Notes under the pieces: generated by a model
What the model was told of the DNA's origin: nothing
The model's input: only the letters and a program-made list of their open reading frames with translations
Database searches by the model: none
Made by a program: the position numbers and the translations under genes
Part shown: positions 1 through 13,975 of the stretch, in pieces
Numbering within the stretch: the stretch's first letter is position 1
How the letters are laid out: the number at the start of each line of letters is the position of its first letter
Assembly: GCA_019843655.1 (NCBI GenBank)
Contig: JACDQD010000004.1
Location: forward strand, 2,356,001-2,420,000
Source of the DNA: Lethocerus indicus
Taxonomy: Eukaryota > Arthropoda > Insecta > Hemiptera > Belostomatidae
DNA length: 64,000 nucleotides
Direction of reading: 5' to 3'

Positions 1-297
1 TTAAATCATAATTTTATATTTATACATATGTGTGTGTATAGATATGTAGAGATAAGTAGCAATTAGAGGATAATTCCAGTGTCTTTTGATTGGGGTTTGG
101 CATAGCTTTGGTTAGACCAAAGCAAAGTATTGCCAGGTCAAAACAAATTTTTGTAGATTTGAATCAATCGTATAGGAGCTCATTTATTTCCAGCACACCA
201 TTATAATTATATTCAGAAGTGTAAACAGTTACAGTTATGATATTTTTGATGATGCAAGGAAGTCTATTGATTACCCTCTGAACTATGTTTTATTCAG

Positions 298-1744
298 TCT
301 GCAAAATGTGGAACCCAATCAAGACCAAGATGAGTCCTGGAGCCCTCCATAGTCACGCAACTTGTAAACTTCCGAGCTCTATGCTTATATTTGGTGGAGA
401 TAGAGGAGCACAACCAAATAATGAATTATGGAGGTTCCATTTTGGTGAGATTATTGTATATACTAAGTGTTAAAACTTATTTTCATTATTTTTTAAATTG
501 GCAATATTTTTAATTTGTATTTGATGTCCATAATGTGGCTTTAATAATTTTATTAAAAATAAATTTTGATTTCTCCATATCTTTTGCCTCTAGGGACAGA
601 AACTTGGGAGAAACTATTGACAGACGGTGTACAACCCCAAGCTCGTTCAGAGAGTGTTGCCTTAACTGTACCTGAACTCTTACTTCAGGATAACATTATT
701 GCCAACAAACCTTCACCTGTTTTGCGCAGATACCGAGGTGGGGGATCAGTCGATCGTCAAAATAAAATGAGGTGGTCTGGAAATTATGACAACGGTAACA
801 GGCGTCCTTCATGTTCAACACCTAACAGCTCAAATTTAAGTATTCTGAAAGAGATTTCTAAGTTATCCCAGTTGAATTTAACAAGAATCGGTCAGTCAAA
901 ATGTAACTATACTGTCCTCAGTAGTACTGAAAGCATATCTGAATCATCCCTTTGTGAGATGGTCAAATCACAAAGTGCTAATGTAATTGCTAGATCTTTG
1001 ATATCTCCATCTGTATCCAATACTCCGACAACTGCTTTACCTCGTGATCCAGTCTCAGTCCCTAATTTTACAGCATTGAACAATTGCACGTTGACACCTG
1101 TAGAAGTAACAAAGTTAGTGTATTTAGATGACGAAGAAGCTCCTGTATGCAATAAGCCTCAAGATTTTCCCTCCATTCATCTACAGTTTCAACCAAAAAA
1201 TAAAAGAAGTTTTCCAAAATCGGCTTCCGTTAGGTTTGGTAATCCACATGTTACTCCAGAAGAAAATTCAGATGAAACTTCTGACTATGCTAGTATTGAA
1301 ACAATGAATAGGATAGCTTCAAATTTTACATTTGACAAAAGCTCTAAACCTACAAATAAGGAAGGTCCTTTCAGTTTCTCAAATCCAAATTATATGGGAC
1401 CTGATATAAATTCCATTTTGTCAACTAAAGAGTACGTCGAGGTGTTAAACAGTCCACCGGACAGTGTGTTAGAAGATGCATTAGGTAGAAGCAATAGTAG
1501 GCAGGAAATGATTGAAATGAAACCTATACCACCTAGAAGTTTACCCCTTGCATTGAACTCGTACAATACTCAATTGAACGCCGATAGGTATAAAAAGGGT
1601 AGAGCCAGTAGTGCAACCCGTGCTGATAGAGATATTGCTTCATTCTGTGTTTTTGTGGTCGGTGGAAAAGAACGGGGGCAAGTGACTGTTTTTAAAAGAC
1701 CTCTTTCAATTTGGAAACTACAATTGAGTTCCAACATTTACTAA
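298..1744 (+). CDS. Kelch-repeat protein, C-terminal part (two last exons)
   Basis: The last two exons of a gene whose 5' part lies outside the window: 298-444 and 594-1744 (stop TAA), joined in phase (CAG acceptor at 297, GTGAGA donor at 445, TAG acceptor at 593), about 432 codons. The joined exons give a typical kelch blade: the turn motif SMLIFGGDRG, then NELWRFHFG and TETWEKL. After the propeller comes a long Ser/Thr/Asn-rich stretch with no recognisable fold (roughly codons 75-390 of the visible part). The end carries another kelch-like strand pair, FCVFVVGG followed by SIWKLQL, which could close the propeller as C-terminal strands do in this fold. Kelch propellers usually bind proteins, for example as ligase adaptors or scaffolds. 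I could not assign an orthologue: an F-box/kelch or other kelch-domain family member is possible. Confidence is high for kelch and low for any specific role. Confidence 0.75.
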
Positions 1745-4700
1745 TGCTGATTAGTTTGGTTAGATCTTATAGAGTGAATTTGTTAGAAATACTTTTATGT
1801 TATTACTGGTTTTGTTTTTATTTTAGATTATGCATAATTATGTTGCAGTAAAAACAATCGGTAAACTTATTTTTAAATTATTTTATTGAGAAATTTCATT
1901 ATTTCTAACAAGTATTAAGATTATTGTTTTTTTTATGCCAGATATTTTACTGTAGTGTGTTATTAATTTTTATTTAAAATTGGCATCCAGTTTTTGTTTC
2001 AAATTTTTATTTATGTTTTCAAATATTGTTGTTTAAATTTTAAAAAGATTTTTTTTTGTAAACCTTAAAGTTTTATATTTGCATTAAAATGCTTATTTTT
2101 TTTTTGTGCTACCTCAGTTTCAATGACATTATTTCACTTAACTTGTGTCTTTCCAGGTCATGAGTACTTCCATAAATTGTACTTCATTTTTCATTAAATT
2201 TAAATTTTTGTTAAATTTGAACTTTGTTTACTATTTTATGAAATAATTCTTTTACATTTTTCCAATTATATTTGAATAATTTTCAAGACAGTTTTTATTT
2301 TGTGATATATGTAGCCAAAGAATAAAATAGTTCGAATAGAGGGTAGTATAGTAATTAGTGTAATTGCTTTTGATCTCATCTACACATTCTAGGTGGAAGC
2401 TTTTATATATATCTACTAATCCTGTAGATATGGACTAAAGAAAATACAAATTCAATTTTCCTTTTAATTTTGTAATGATATTCTCATTAGATAAGTTATT
2501 CATTTGGAAAACTACGGTAGCTGTGTTTTCTTATTACTCAGTTTCTCTGCTTACTCTTGGATTTCTTGTAGTGAGATCAAAAGCATATAGATGATGTGAT
2601 TTTGAATGGTTTAAGAAGGTGTGCTAAATTGTAGTTAATTTATGATTGCTAAGCAAGTTATTTTATTATGTACTCTAGTTTTTGTAGGATGTTTATGTAA
2701 AACATTTTCTAATGTAATTTTCCAGTTTGTTAAGAAATTGCCTTTTGTAAACATGATAGAATCTCTTATATTTGTGTACTATGGAAACAAAACAGTGTAA
2801 CGCATTGTGTTCAGAATAATGTAGTTGATGATTCTAGGTCTTTCTGTAAACATAGTGTAAGGACATTTTTGATCAGTATATACATTAGAAGAAACCCATT
2901 AATTTTATATCCTAGGGTGGCCAGTACTGAAGCTATGTTGTTTCATGCTTTTCAGTTTCTTTAATTTTATAAAAAAGGCTTTTAGGCATTCTTGTTTAAT
3001 ATTCTTCAGTATGCCTGATTACAGTGAACAAAACTTAAATAAATATTAGCTAACCTTATTTGATGCTATATAGTGGGATATGATAAAGATTTTAAGATAG
3101 TTTGCATATTTTATTTGAGGATTGTTATTTCATTCAGCAGTAGGTAACATTCTAAAATGTTGAATTCCATTGCATTAATGCCCTAATCAAATAAGTCCCA
3201 GTATTAGTTAAATTCTCGTGGTAAAAAACCATGAGTTTTTGCTTGCCAACTCTATAATTTAATAAGGGGGAGGTCTATTTATATATTCTGAACATTATTA
3301 TAAAAAAACATTTGGATTTAATGCTCTAACTTAAACTCCGTGTTATTAATTCAAGTATTTTATAACATGAATCAGTACCTAACTGAACTATTGTAGAAAT
3401 TGGTCACCCTTTTAATGGGCATACTGTTTATAGAGAGAAAATTTTTGAAACTTTAGAAAATGATTTACAACTCAGGCTGAAATTTATATGAAGTTATCAG
3501 TTTACAATGTTTGTTGTAACAATTATATTTTATCATCTTAAATCCTAACATTAATTTTGTGTTTGAATTCTCATTGGTCAATAATCCTGTGGCGATTTGA
3601 TAGATTCATTCCATTATATATTATTAGATGCATTGCAAGTGGTCACCTGTTACAAAGTCTGATAATATTTGTAGAAAGTACCTGTATAGAATGTAGGGCT
3701 TTTGGCAATTGATACAAGCAATTGCAAGTAAATAGGAACAATTTTTAAGGATTTAAATTATTAAAAGAACTGCAGTATATCCACTACTTTAAGTTGACAT
3801 TAATTGAATTAACAAGGAGTTATAAAAACAATTTTTTTTGAAAATGTAATTATTTTTGTCATATACATTTCATGGTAATGTGTTATTTTAATTATATTCA
3901 CTTATCCATTTTGATTTGATTTCATATTATAGTGATCCTGTATACTATAATATGAATATAGTATACATCATACTTCTGCTATTTAATGGCATTTTCATAA
4001 TTTGGATAGAGTATTTTTAGATTGAATTGATATATTTTTGCAAGGGCCTAAAAAAATGTAATTGTCTCATATTACCCAGATCTTAGGTAGTTTGACGAGG
4101 GTGTATTGCTCTTAAACTAACTGATTAACGTTTTATATCAACTTGATAAGGCATTTTTTGTTATAGAAAAGATAAGCTGTATTTTGGAGCTCATGAAATA
4201 AGGTCATTTTTTCAGCTGAGTCACTTAATAGTCATAACAATTAGCTGTTACATCCATAATTTAATATTAAACTTCCTGAAGTGCAAAGCTCTTTAGTATA
4301 TAGGAGCTTGCTTATATAATTAGTCTCATTTTAGTGTTTCCATTGGAGAATTTCTATTTCACTTCATTAAAAAAAAAATAACTAAGACAAAAGTAAGAAA
4401 AAAGACTGAATATTTTCTGTACCCAGTAGTTTAAAAATGATTTATTTCTTTTAACTTTTTATATAATTATTCAAATATTCTATTGTTTATAGTTTAAATT
4501 TTATTTTTTCAAGTATATATTCAGAGATTAAACAACTTACAAGAGTCAGTAATTTAATTTTTTTATCTCGAAGAGACATATTGATTTGACATTTGTTCTC
4601 GTCTGTTATATATTTTTAAAATAATATTGCAGTCATTAACCATTTATTGTCTTGTACACAGTTATTCATTTAATTCTGAATATATATTTGTAATATTCAG

Positions 4701-7237
4701 TAGAAAAGTTTGAAATTGCTAAATTGTATAGTTAATCTTTTGTATGTGATAGTAAGATGATCTGATTTACAAATATTTTTAAAACTGTTCTAATTGGTTC
4801 ATAAAAATGCAAATTCAGCGTAAAACTCCCCTCCTCACCTCTGTTTCCTTTGTGGATTTGCTTATTAGGAATTGCCTTTGATATTCAGGTATTTTTTCAG
4901 CTCATAAGACTGCTTATGGAAAATAACTGGAATTATTTAAATTGGCCACAATTTGTATTTTACTTTTGCAGAAAATATTTTGGGTTTGCCTTCATGTTAT
5001 GGTTTCCTGCCGTCATTCTTAGTTAATTAAATTTTCTTTTATCGTTCACAAACTTAAAATATTCCTTCTTATGATCAATAAGTATATTGAATTAAAAATA
5101 ATTGCAGTTAATGATTTATGTTGACAATTTTTTAAAAACATATCTAGACTGATTCTGTAATGAATTCCTTTTATCTATTTTTTTACAGTGAAATCCATAA
5201 TATTTGAGTTTGAAATTCTTAGTTATCATATTTAACAGTTAAGTATTAATGAATTGAGGATATTACGTGCCAAATTAGTGTAGTCTATATTTGCATTTAC
5301 TGCTTCTGAATTCTCTTTCTAAAAATGAGAGTTTTATTACATGTCAATTCAATATGATAATGCAGATATTTGAACCTAGTTTTAGACAATCAGAATCATA
5401 CACGGTAGAAAGAAATAAGTAATTGTTACCATGTGGGGTCTCAGTTTTTAAATAAATTACTGCTGTTAGTTCTGTTGCTCATATGGTGACTAAGTATAGT
5501 TTCATTTTCGAACAATGTTAAATTTGTCTGTGTGTTGGCGTAAAATAATGGTGTTGTGCCAAATTCTATTATTTCTTTAATTAAATTAAGGAGTGAAGAA
5601 ATTGAATACAAAGGCGAGATATTCAGATATGGATGTTAAGAGATATTCATAATTTTTTAAATGTATTTAACAATAAATTTTAGTTCAATTTGATTATAGA
5701 GACAAATCTATTGTTATTTGATATTATATATTGAATATATATAATCAATATTATATATTGATTTGATATTATTATTTATTTTTAATTAATATTATATATT
5801 GAATTGACTACTTTGGCCATATTAAGATATTAATGAGTCACTAAAATGTATTAAGCACTGTATATTCCATTTGTAATAATTGTGGCCCCATTGATGTATC
5901 TAGATCACAAGGTCTTTAATGATTTATATAAATAATTTCTTGTTTACCTGTAATATAAATTAAATTAATATATCCTTACTTAAAGTATGTGTGTTATGGA
6001 GAGTTCTTCATGTGTCAAAATATAACATATGCATTTATGTTTATTATGTATTATTAAAATAAATACTTGTATTCTTTATAAACGTAACTGTTGATTGTGT
6101 AGAAGCATCAGTATTGCAATCCTGCTGATGGCTAGGTCAGTGTGAATAAACTGCAATAGAATGATAGGAAAGGACTGTTTGAAGCATTTGAATTAATTTT
6201 TGTAAGTATTATTATCCTTTAAGATTATTGTTATAGATTTGTGATAAATTGATATAGTAAATATTATACTATGTTTATTAAAGTGTTTGTAGAGAATAGA
6301 TTTGTAAAATATCAAATGTTTCCGGCCTCCACTCCATCCAAATGGTTTTATATTAATAGGTTAGAATGCATTTATGCGTTTAAACTATATACCACTCAGA
6401 GGTGGTTTGATGTTATTATATAATTTAATTTGATGGTTGGATTTTTTAAGTTATTAATTTTGTTGTCGATTAGGTTTATTTTATTACATGTCAGGCGGTG
6501 ATAAGAATTCACATTCAATAATCAGAGGAGAAAATGCAGGTTTGCATTTTTAAATCCTAAAATATTTGATAACTGAATGTGAACAGTCAACAAATGGGCC
6601 ATTTAACAAAGACCTAGTTAATTAACATACTTTACTGAGGTTACCCAAATTTAGGTGTTGATATGTAATTTGTACTTTCTTTTATATTTTGACCTTGAAT
6701 GCAATATTTGTACTTATATTGTTAAGTGATCAAGTATCTTTATTTTTGTAAAACTAAAACCGGTTTCTCAAGGTAACCTTTTGTTAATGTAAATTATTTT
6801 GTTGATTGTGGAATTTTATGTTTTTCAAAATTTAATTCTTTTATGTAATGTTTTTACGTTCAAATGAAAAAATATACTCTTGTTAAAAATTTTTCGAATT
6901 GAAATTTATTTATGGTTTGGTTTGTCATAGCAATATTTTATTGTCACTAACAACCTAAAATTTTTTAACTGGATTTTGATCAATTTTATATTTTGGTTTT
7001 CAGGTAATATTTTTCTTGATTTTTTATTACTATTCTAAGATAGTCTAAGAAGCAGTGAGTCTGAAGTAAGGCATTAATTAAGCTGGCATTAATTGTTTAA
7101 GTGGTTTACATAAAATAATTTGCCGAATGTTTTTGTATTTAAAGAGTACATTCAATTACTACAGCAAGCAGAAACAACTTGTTCCAACCCAAATGTAGTG
7201 CTATCCCCTTCTGTTCTTCCTCTTATCTGAATCAGTG
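1745..7237. other. AT-rich stretch, 3' UTR plus intergenic
   Basis: No open frame with coding character. The first part is probably the 3' UTR of the kelch gene: a polyadenylation signal AATAAA lies at 2321-2326, and several later A/T-rich signals are possible. The rest is low-complexity AT-rich sequence with many T and A runs and very few CpG. A short frame with coding-like composition (EYIQLLQQAE) lies at about 7145-7230, just upstream of the next gene, but it ends in a stop and I could not connect it to an exon chain. Confidence 0.5.
5716..5806. repeat. AT-rich direct and inverted repeat
   Basis: Three copies of ATTATATATTGA, or a close variant, at about 5723, 5749 and 5790, separated by TTGATATTATT-like and TATATAATCAAT-like segments. 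The block is partly palindromic and could form hairpins. It looks like simple-sequence expansion rather than a mobile element. Confidence 0.45.
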
Positions 7238-8958
7238 ATGGAGTTATGTACACCAGGTGGAAATAATTATAGTAGTACAGAAAAAGAACCAGGTAATTTT
7301 ATTATTTATTCTTTCAGGTTTTTCTTTAATAGGTTTGATAAATCACTCGTTAAGATATTTTATTTTAGATTTATTACAGCTAATTAAGCATACATTTCAT
7401 GTCTAAATATGAAATGGGGTAATGTCAAAAATACCCCATGTTGTTGTAGTATATTTCGTACATCTTATTAAACATCTGTTGGATAAACCATAATTTTGAA
7501 CTGTAAACAGTATTGATATTTTATTATTAGAACATATTAGAGTTATAGTGCAAATGAAATTGTAGTATAGGTATATGATGCTTAAAATTTTGAATGAATT
7601 GTATCCTTAAGTAGTTTTGAGAAATAATAATTTGGGACATGTTTAATATAAATTTATAACATATAACAACATAACATAATAGAAAACAAATATTCAAGTT
7701 TTGTAGGACAAAGTTTACATGCATGATAATCCCCATTTGATGAGTTTATTTATTTGTACTGAGCAAGTTCAAATCACGAACATAAAAAGGGCTGTAGTTC
7801 ATAAAGTAAAATATGATGTTATTTATGGCAGGAAAATCCATATCTTATTTTGTTTTGTTACAGTGGTACCGAAAATAATAAATTACAATAACAAGGTATT
7901 AATTGGAAACTTGGCTGAAGTTGATTCTAAATACAAAAAGAAAGATTTTCCTAGGTTTACAATATATCAAACTGATTTTGTCCAGGAGAAAATAAATTTA
8001 AGTCTAAATCAATACTATGATTACAAAATACGTGGTTATGTAAGTTTAAAGAGCATCATTTAATACCATTCATCGTAATGTAGTAATTGGTTCTTTAAAT
8101 CCTGAGAAAAAAATGTAATAAGATGGTTCTTTTTAAATAGTAGCAAATTGCATTTCTCAAAAACGAGACTCTTTGGTATATATAAAATAAAATGTCTGTT
8201 TCCAATCTTGATTTTGTTTTAATTTTCAGGGAGTGCCCATAATGTCGGTGAGAAGTCATGGACGACCTGGTGAATATGACAATAACATGTCTACATTGTA
8301 CAATCTAACTTATGGGAGGGCATGCCCAAGTTTACTCAAGGATAAATTGAGACAGTACAGAGCCAGTGAAGGAACATATATTCCTCAACTGGATATGGCT
8401 AAAAATTATGTATGAGCGGCTAGAAAGATTGTTTCTTAGATTGTTCATATCTCCTCTGTACACATATAATACATAAGTTATATAATATATAAGTTATTTT
8501 TGGCAAGAAAGAGATTTCACTTTTTCAAAACTAAAAATAACTCCCAACAAGGGATGACCAGGGTTCTAACGCTGTTACCATAAACATTCCTCTTTCAGCC
8601 TCTTCTAACTTATATAATTTACAATAAATTAAATGTTACCTTAAACCTTTATCAGAATGTTTTAAAATATTCAAGTCGTATTACTGAATGTTTGTTTTCA
8701 TGAAATATTATCTTCAGTATTGAAAATGTAGTATTTAATGTAAATATTAAATTTCAGGGTAATATTAGTGATTATGGGTTGCAAAAATACAAAGAAAATA
8801 TATGGGAAGGGGAGAAAAAAGACAAGCGTAAGTTATGTACAGTTTATATGAGAGATTTCATCGAACGCAAATTAACTCCTGAAGAAAGGAAAGCTACACC
8901 CAAGTACATTATATTTAATATTATATATCTAGTACAATTTGTAACAGATACCCAGTAG
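7238..8958 (+). CDS. Uncharacterised protein, four exons (about 203 aa)
   Basis: Model: 7238-7292, 7864-8039, 8230-8409, 8758-8958 (stop TAG). All junctions have GT/AG and the frame stays open (612 nt). The start ATG at 7238 follows an in-frame stop region. The product is hydrophilic, rich in Lys, Tyr and Asn, with no signal peptide or membrane segment. Notable segments are GNLAEVDSKYKKKDFPRF, a Gly/Pro/Arg stretch MSVRSHGRPGEYDN, TLYNLTYGRACPSLLKD, and a charged tail (RDFIERKLTPEERKATPK). I do not recognise the family. Regularly spaced Tyr/Pro/Gly motifs recall small microtubule-associated ciliary proteins, but this is only a resemblance. The 3' end is uncertain: AAGTACAT at about 8902 could be a donor, with another exon near 9163-9213, in which case the last 18 or so codons shown here would be intron. 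A polyadenylation signal AATAAA lies at 9104-9109. Confidence 0.6.
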
Positions 8959-11057
8959 TGAACATTAGGGTGAGACTGCTAACTGAAATGATCCCAATGC
9001 TAGTTAACAGTACAAACTTTTTTTATTTTTGGTTCTACTACCGTTTTCCAATATGAAATTGGCTAGCTGTAGATTTTTCAGTTGGTCAGAATTTTTTCAT
9101 GACAATAAAATCATGTAGACAATTGTTAATATAAGAATGAGAATTAGATCATCTTATAAGAGGCAGTGAGGGAAATTTTGCAACACAAAATCCACAAAAA
9201 AACTGGGCGACAGACTAATAAATGAATCTTCTGAGCTCGATTCAGCACAAACGCTCATTAAATCTGAAGTGAAAAATAATTCATATCAGCAACATTCCCT
9301 GAATTATACAAATTAGAGTCAGCTATATCAAAATCCTGTAGATGTGCAACATATAAAATCTATTCCTTTAATGTAACATAAGTTTAAATGGTAAGATGAA
9401 TGTTCTTATAATGTCAATTAATTATTAGGCCATAACTGCTTAAAGCCAAGATCAAACATTTGGACTAAATGATAGAATATCCTCGGAATAAAACATCAGA
9501 AAATATTAAACATTATTTAAGATAATAATATTTTATTTAATATTTTATTTTTAGATTTAATACTTAAGTAAATGTTTCAGAAAAATATCAACTATTTGTG
9601 AGATCAAATCAAACAATCAAGATTTAAAACCAAGAGACATGCAGCAAGTCCGTTCAAGCCACGATTATAAAACTGACAGGAGTGTTTTGCACACAACTTT
9701 ACGTGTTCCAACTATGATAGTACCAAGCCTTTGAAATTTAATGAAAAATAACTGTAAGAAACTTAAAGTTATTAAAAAAAAAAGTTTTTTTTCATTTCAA
9801 ATGAAAAGTCCTCTGGGAAATAGCACATATGCAGCAGCATTCTTGGTGCGCACTTAATATGACAATTTCTTAATGACAATACCTTCATGATAAATATAGT
9901 ACAGATTAACAAACAAATAATATTAAAATCGTTTATACTCAGTTAGAAAAGTATGTTAACATAAGTGCAGTTGAGCTTATATATTGTGTTGCTCTGTTGG
10001 GCTAACTCATATACATGATGTTCATTAATGTGATTGCCATTACATAACCACTGTCTAGATTGTTGTGTTTTTTAAATAAACAACATGCAACCAGTGTAAA
10101 TTATGCGGTAAATAATTTGTTAGACATCTGAAATGTCTTTCATTCAAGTTTCCCAGATACTCGGTATATTGTTTAATTCTATTCTAAAAGAAAATTATAT
10201 ATTTTTTAGTTTCTATCATAAAAACTATAAATTCATCATTCTCAACCAAAAAATGAAATATTCTTGTATCATAAAATCATATGTATAATTTGAAGTTAAC
10301 AATATGAATATATTTAATATTATCCAGTTTAAGGTACTTGAGGCAGTCTGCCGGGGGTTGGAGCTTCTTAATGGTAAAAACTAATCTAAAAATATAGCTG
10401 TGGGATACCTCATAAACAGGTAGAATCCGAAGTAAAGAATATTGGAAAAAAGGAATTAGTTCAAATAAGATAGGTATACTTAACAAGCAGTACTAGTTTA
10501 TTGTGAACATCTGATGCAAATATTATGTCCTCAAAATCAAATTTATTTATCCTCAATGTGATAATTATATGAAAAAACTTATTTCACACAGATGTGTACA
10601 TAATATACATAGGATTGTACCGTTCCATAAAAAATTGTAGATATGATACATTATGTACCATAAAATTATTATTTTAAATTACACTAACCAATAATTTATA
10701 TACAAGTGGCACCATTTATGATAGTCTGTACATAACAGTAATTGTTAAAGTTGACATAAGTTTTCACCAAAAATGTCTCTTCTAAAATGTACAAAAATGT
10801 TACAATATACTGTATGTGGTAATAATTGATATACTGCAGAAAACAATGAACGAAACCACATGTAATGATAATACCAAATGTATATTCTGCGTTATGTATA
10901 AAATAATACACTTATTAAATCACGTGCAAATAGATCAAACCATTTTCCTCGTACTTCATCAGGCTGGAGTGAGCTTTTTTTCTGTAGAGCTGAAAAAAAC
11001 TTCTCAAATGGGGTTTCTGCCAGTTCTGAGAATTGTATAACGTCTTGATAGAACTGA
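8959..11057. other. Convergent intergenic region
   Basis: AT-rich DNA between the small plus-strand gene and the distal 3' end of RER1 on the minus strand. A short open segment at about 9163-9310 could belong to the upstream gene. On the minus strand, possible polyadenylation signals (TTTATT read on the plus strand) lie at 10497-10502 and near 10543. These would suit the distal RER1 transcript. No other gene is seen. Confidence 0.4.
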
Positions 11058-11108
11058 TTATGCTTCCTGAATTGGTGAAGCGGCTGGTAACAGTGTAGAT
11101 GATTCACC
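11058..11108 (-). other. RER1: Putative alternative last exon of RER1
   Basis: In RER1 exon 5 the sequence GGAAAG|GTGATT is a usable donor just after the SGK codons (exon would end at 13994). A matching phase-0 acceptor, CTTTTAG, precedes 11108 on the minus strand. Splicing there replaces the short tail VITTK with GESSTLLPAASPIQEA and a stop TAA at 11060-11058. The intron would be about 2.9 kb. This is inferred only from splice signals and frame; the longer tail looks plausible as a polar cytosolic extension. Either or both ends could be used. Confidence 0.4.
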
Positions 11109-12584
11109 CTAAAAGAGAGGAATTAATCATATAAAGGAAAGGCAACAACAAATTTAACAAGAACAAATTTAATTTTTAATGGAGATGAAAATAATATTGT
11201 AAATGAAATGAATAAGAATGTCGCAGTAAGAAACAAGATGCATAATCTATATTTACTTTTTGTACTAGTGCATGGTAATTCAAATAATAATTGTTTATCG
11301 CACTAATTTATCATCATTCTTTTCAAATTTTAAATATAAAATGTTATTAGAAAACTTATAAGAGCAAATTATTTTTGATCAGTCACAATTGCAACTTTAA
11401 GAAATAAATAAAAAATGGAAAAGAACTTCTAAGTTTCACTGCATTACACTGAACTTCTGTCATTATTATGGCAATAAAAGAAGAAACAAACATGTAACAT
11501 GTTATGCAAGTTGATTGCAGTGAGCCTCATATTTGTAACGCATAATTGTTCTTCACTTAAATAAATAAAAACAAATTCAACCTTCAAATGTATGCATACA
11601 GTTGTAGCATGCATAACTAGAACGGTAAAACATATACTTGCAATTCTGATTTCTTACATCGTTTGCACTTAATTTATTTCACAATAAGTTGGAAGCAACC
11701 AGTGTTTGCCCAAGACAGGAATTAAGCCCAGCCATTCCGTGTTGTGTTTATAATTAAAATAAATTTCTTTAACCATAATATTTTGTGGAAAATTCTGCTC
11801 AAGGAGAAGAAGTACATGCAATTAAATTGAACAATGTTTATTGTAAATTATACAACTTTCATTTACTTTGGTCTATTTTTTTGTATACGATTCAAATTCA
11901 GGGTGAATATGAGTATTGCAAGTGCTACAAAGCATGTTAATATGACAGGCAGAAACACAGATACTACATTATTCAATATTTGTTGGAAGTTATTTTCAAT
12001 TATCAACTTGTGCTGAACTAGTAGTCCTGTCCCAACTGATTAAAGGAAAATTATAAAATTATGCTCAACTGTTACTAATACTGTACAAAATAACCCTCTC
12101 TACCTTAAATTATTTAGGTATGATTTATAATATGTAAATGACTATAAATAATATGACAAATAATGTTATAATCAGTTAATGCAAAACTACATAATTAGAA
12201 AGAAATACAAGAACTATAAATAGTACTGACATTGTTAAAAACATTTTTCTTGATTAATCATCTTCTGCAATAATAGAGCATGCATGCACCATCAAATTCA
12301 AGCAAAAACAACCTGATATATATTTAAAAATCACAAATAATTGATATTGATCTCCATCGTGAACAAGAATCATGACTGATATAAAAATACAAAGAATCAT
12401 GAAGCAAAAGTATATAAGAATTTACATATGTTTAAATGCAAAAAATAATCTTATTAATATTTATTTTTAACCAAAAAATAGATTTATCAATTTATATAAC
12501 AACATAATTGAAATCTATTTTAAAAATAAATAATCTCTAATTTGTTCACACATCAATAATACTCATGAAACAAAAGTTAGAAAA

Positions 12585-12648
<64 letters not shown>

Positions 12649-13975
12649 TATACTTAAATGTTCTGTTTCCACATTATTACAAAAATGCAACTAGATAAAA
12701 TTATGAAGCAAGAAATATGGAAAAAAATACAACAAATCTAATTATTAACAAAGGCAAGTCTCACAATATAAATGAAATATGTGAAAAATTATGGAAAATT
12801 ATGCATGCAATGCCAACACCTTAGTTAAAGAGTAAAAACCGAAATGGGAATTATAGATGAAAATTTAAATTAATTTTAAAAATTACATTTGGTATTTTTA
12901 GATGGTTGTAGTGCAAAAAGTTAATTGTTCATAACTATTGGAAGCATTGAAATGGTGTTAAATAGCATTTATGATTTGTAGGAATAGAAACTGAGATAAA
13001 ACAAAAAATTATTTACAAAAGAAAAGTGGAGTAACATGTTTCTCTGTCACAACACTTTACATTATCACGAAAAGTATAATCAATCTAATATAAAACCACC
13101 CGTTAAATAATCTTTACACATTTCAAAATGAAATATATATATAATTTTTTACCAATAAATATTTATTAAATAAAAAAATTGAATGTAACTACCATCTCAA
13201 AAGTACTTAGAATAGAGCACATATTTAGTAATTCCCTGAACATCTTACACCATTACATTCTTAGGAGTATAGTTTAGCAGAATTTAATACTTATTATTTG
13301 TGAAAGTAAAATAAAATTTATCATTAATCGTTAATAAGTAAATACAAACAAATTTAACAAAAAATAGAAAAATGTTAATAAAATGTATCAATTTTTGAAC
13401 AATTCTAAATTCTTTTGATCATACAATACTATTCATTATTTATAGACACAAATCTAAATTAAAGTTGCAATTTAAAATTCTACTATAATCCATATTTGAA
13501 ATAAAAATTGATATCTCTGATAACTTCTTCAATTAAGTTTTAATTTAATGTCAGCTAAAAGAATTAACACTATTTCAAAGATTATCTTGAAAGTTTTCAT
13601 TAATTTCAAATTTTTGTGTACACAATGTTACCTTAGCTAATACTCATTTGTTGACTGTAATCATTAGTCAATGAATTACTTCAAATGAATCTTGCTGTGT
13701 CTGACAAAATTTTTAATTCATTTAATATACACTGTTTGTTAAAATGTCACTTCTTTCTTTTCAATCACTGACTTCTTTTTTTATTACTGTTCCAAAGTGC
13801 ACTATTTACAGAAATATAATTTCATATTTGTATATAAAATGAGGGTTGGGTGTTAAAAGAACCCTCGACAAAGTTTCACTTTTTTTCTTTTTTAAGGCGG
13901 GAGAAAATTTAAATGAAAGGAATTAGAGAACACAGAATGGAGTGCATTAAGGGGCGTGGGCGGTGTAGTCACCTG
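11109..13975. other. AT-rich 3' UTR or intron of RER1
   Basis: AT-rich DNA without coding signal. It is either RER1 3' UTR plus intergenic sequence (if transcription ends after 13976) or the intron leading to the distal exon at 11108-11058. It contains the long (TA)n tract listed separately. Confidence 0.4.
12589..12652. repeat. (TA)n microsatellite
   Basis: About 64 bp of almost pure TA repeat with one ACA interruption near the right end, in the non-coding DNA downstream of RER1 exon 5. Confidence 0.95.

Noticed and set aside
907..1152. 81-codon minus-strand frame inside the kelch gene exon
   Set aside because: It is the shadow of the plus-strand coding exon and has no supporting motif or splice context.
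7145..7230. Short coding-like frame (EYIQLLQQAE) upstream of the uncharacterised gene
   Set aside because: It ends in a stop before the next start codon and I could not connect it in phase to either neighbour; it may be 5' UTR.
10892..11107. 71-codon minus-strand frame overlapping the distal RER1 exon
   Set aside because: Its frame does not continue RER1; the phase-compatible reading of the same segment stops after 16 codons and is the one kept.
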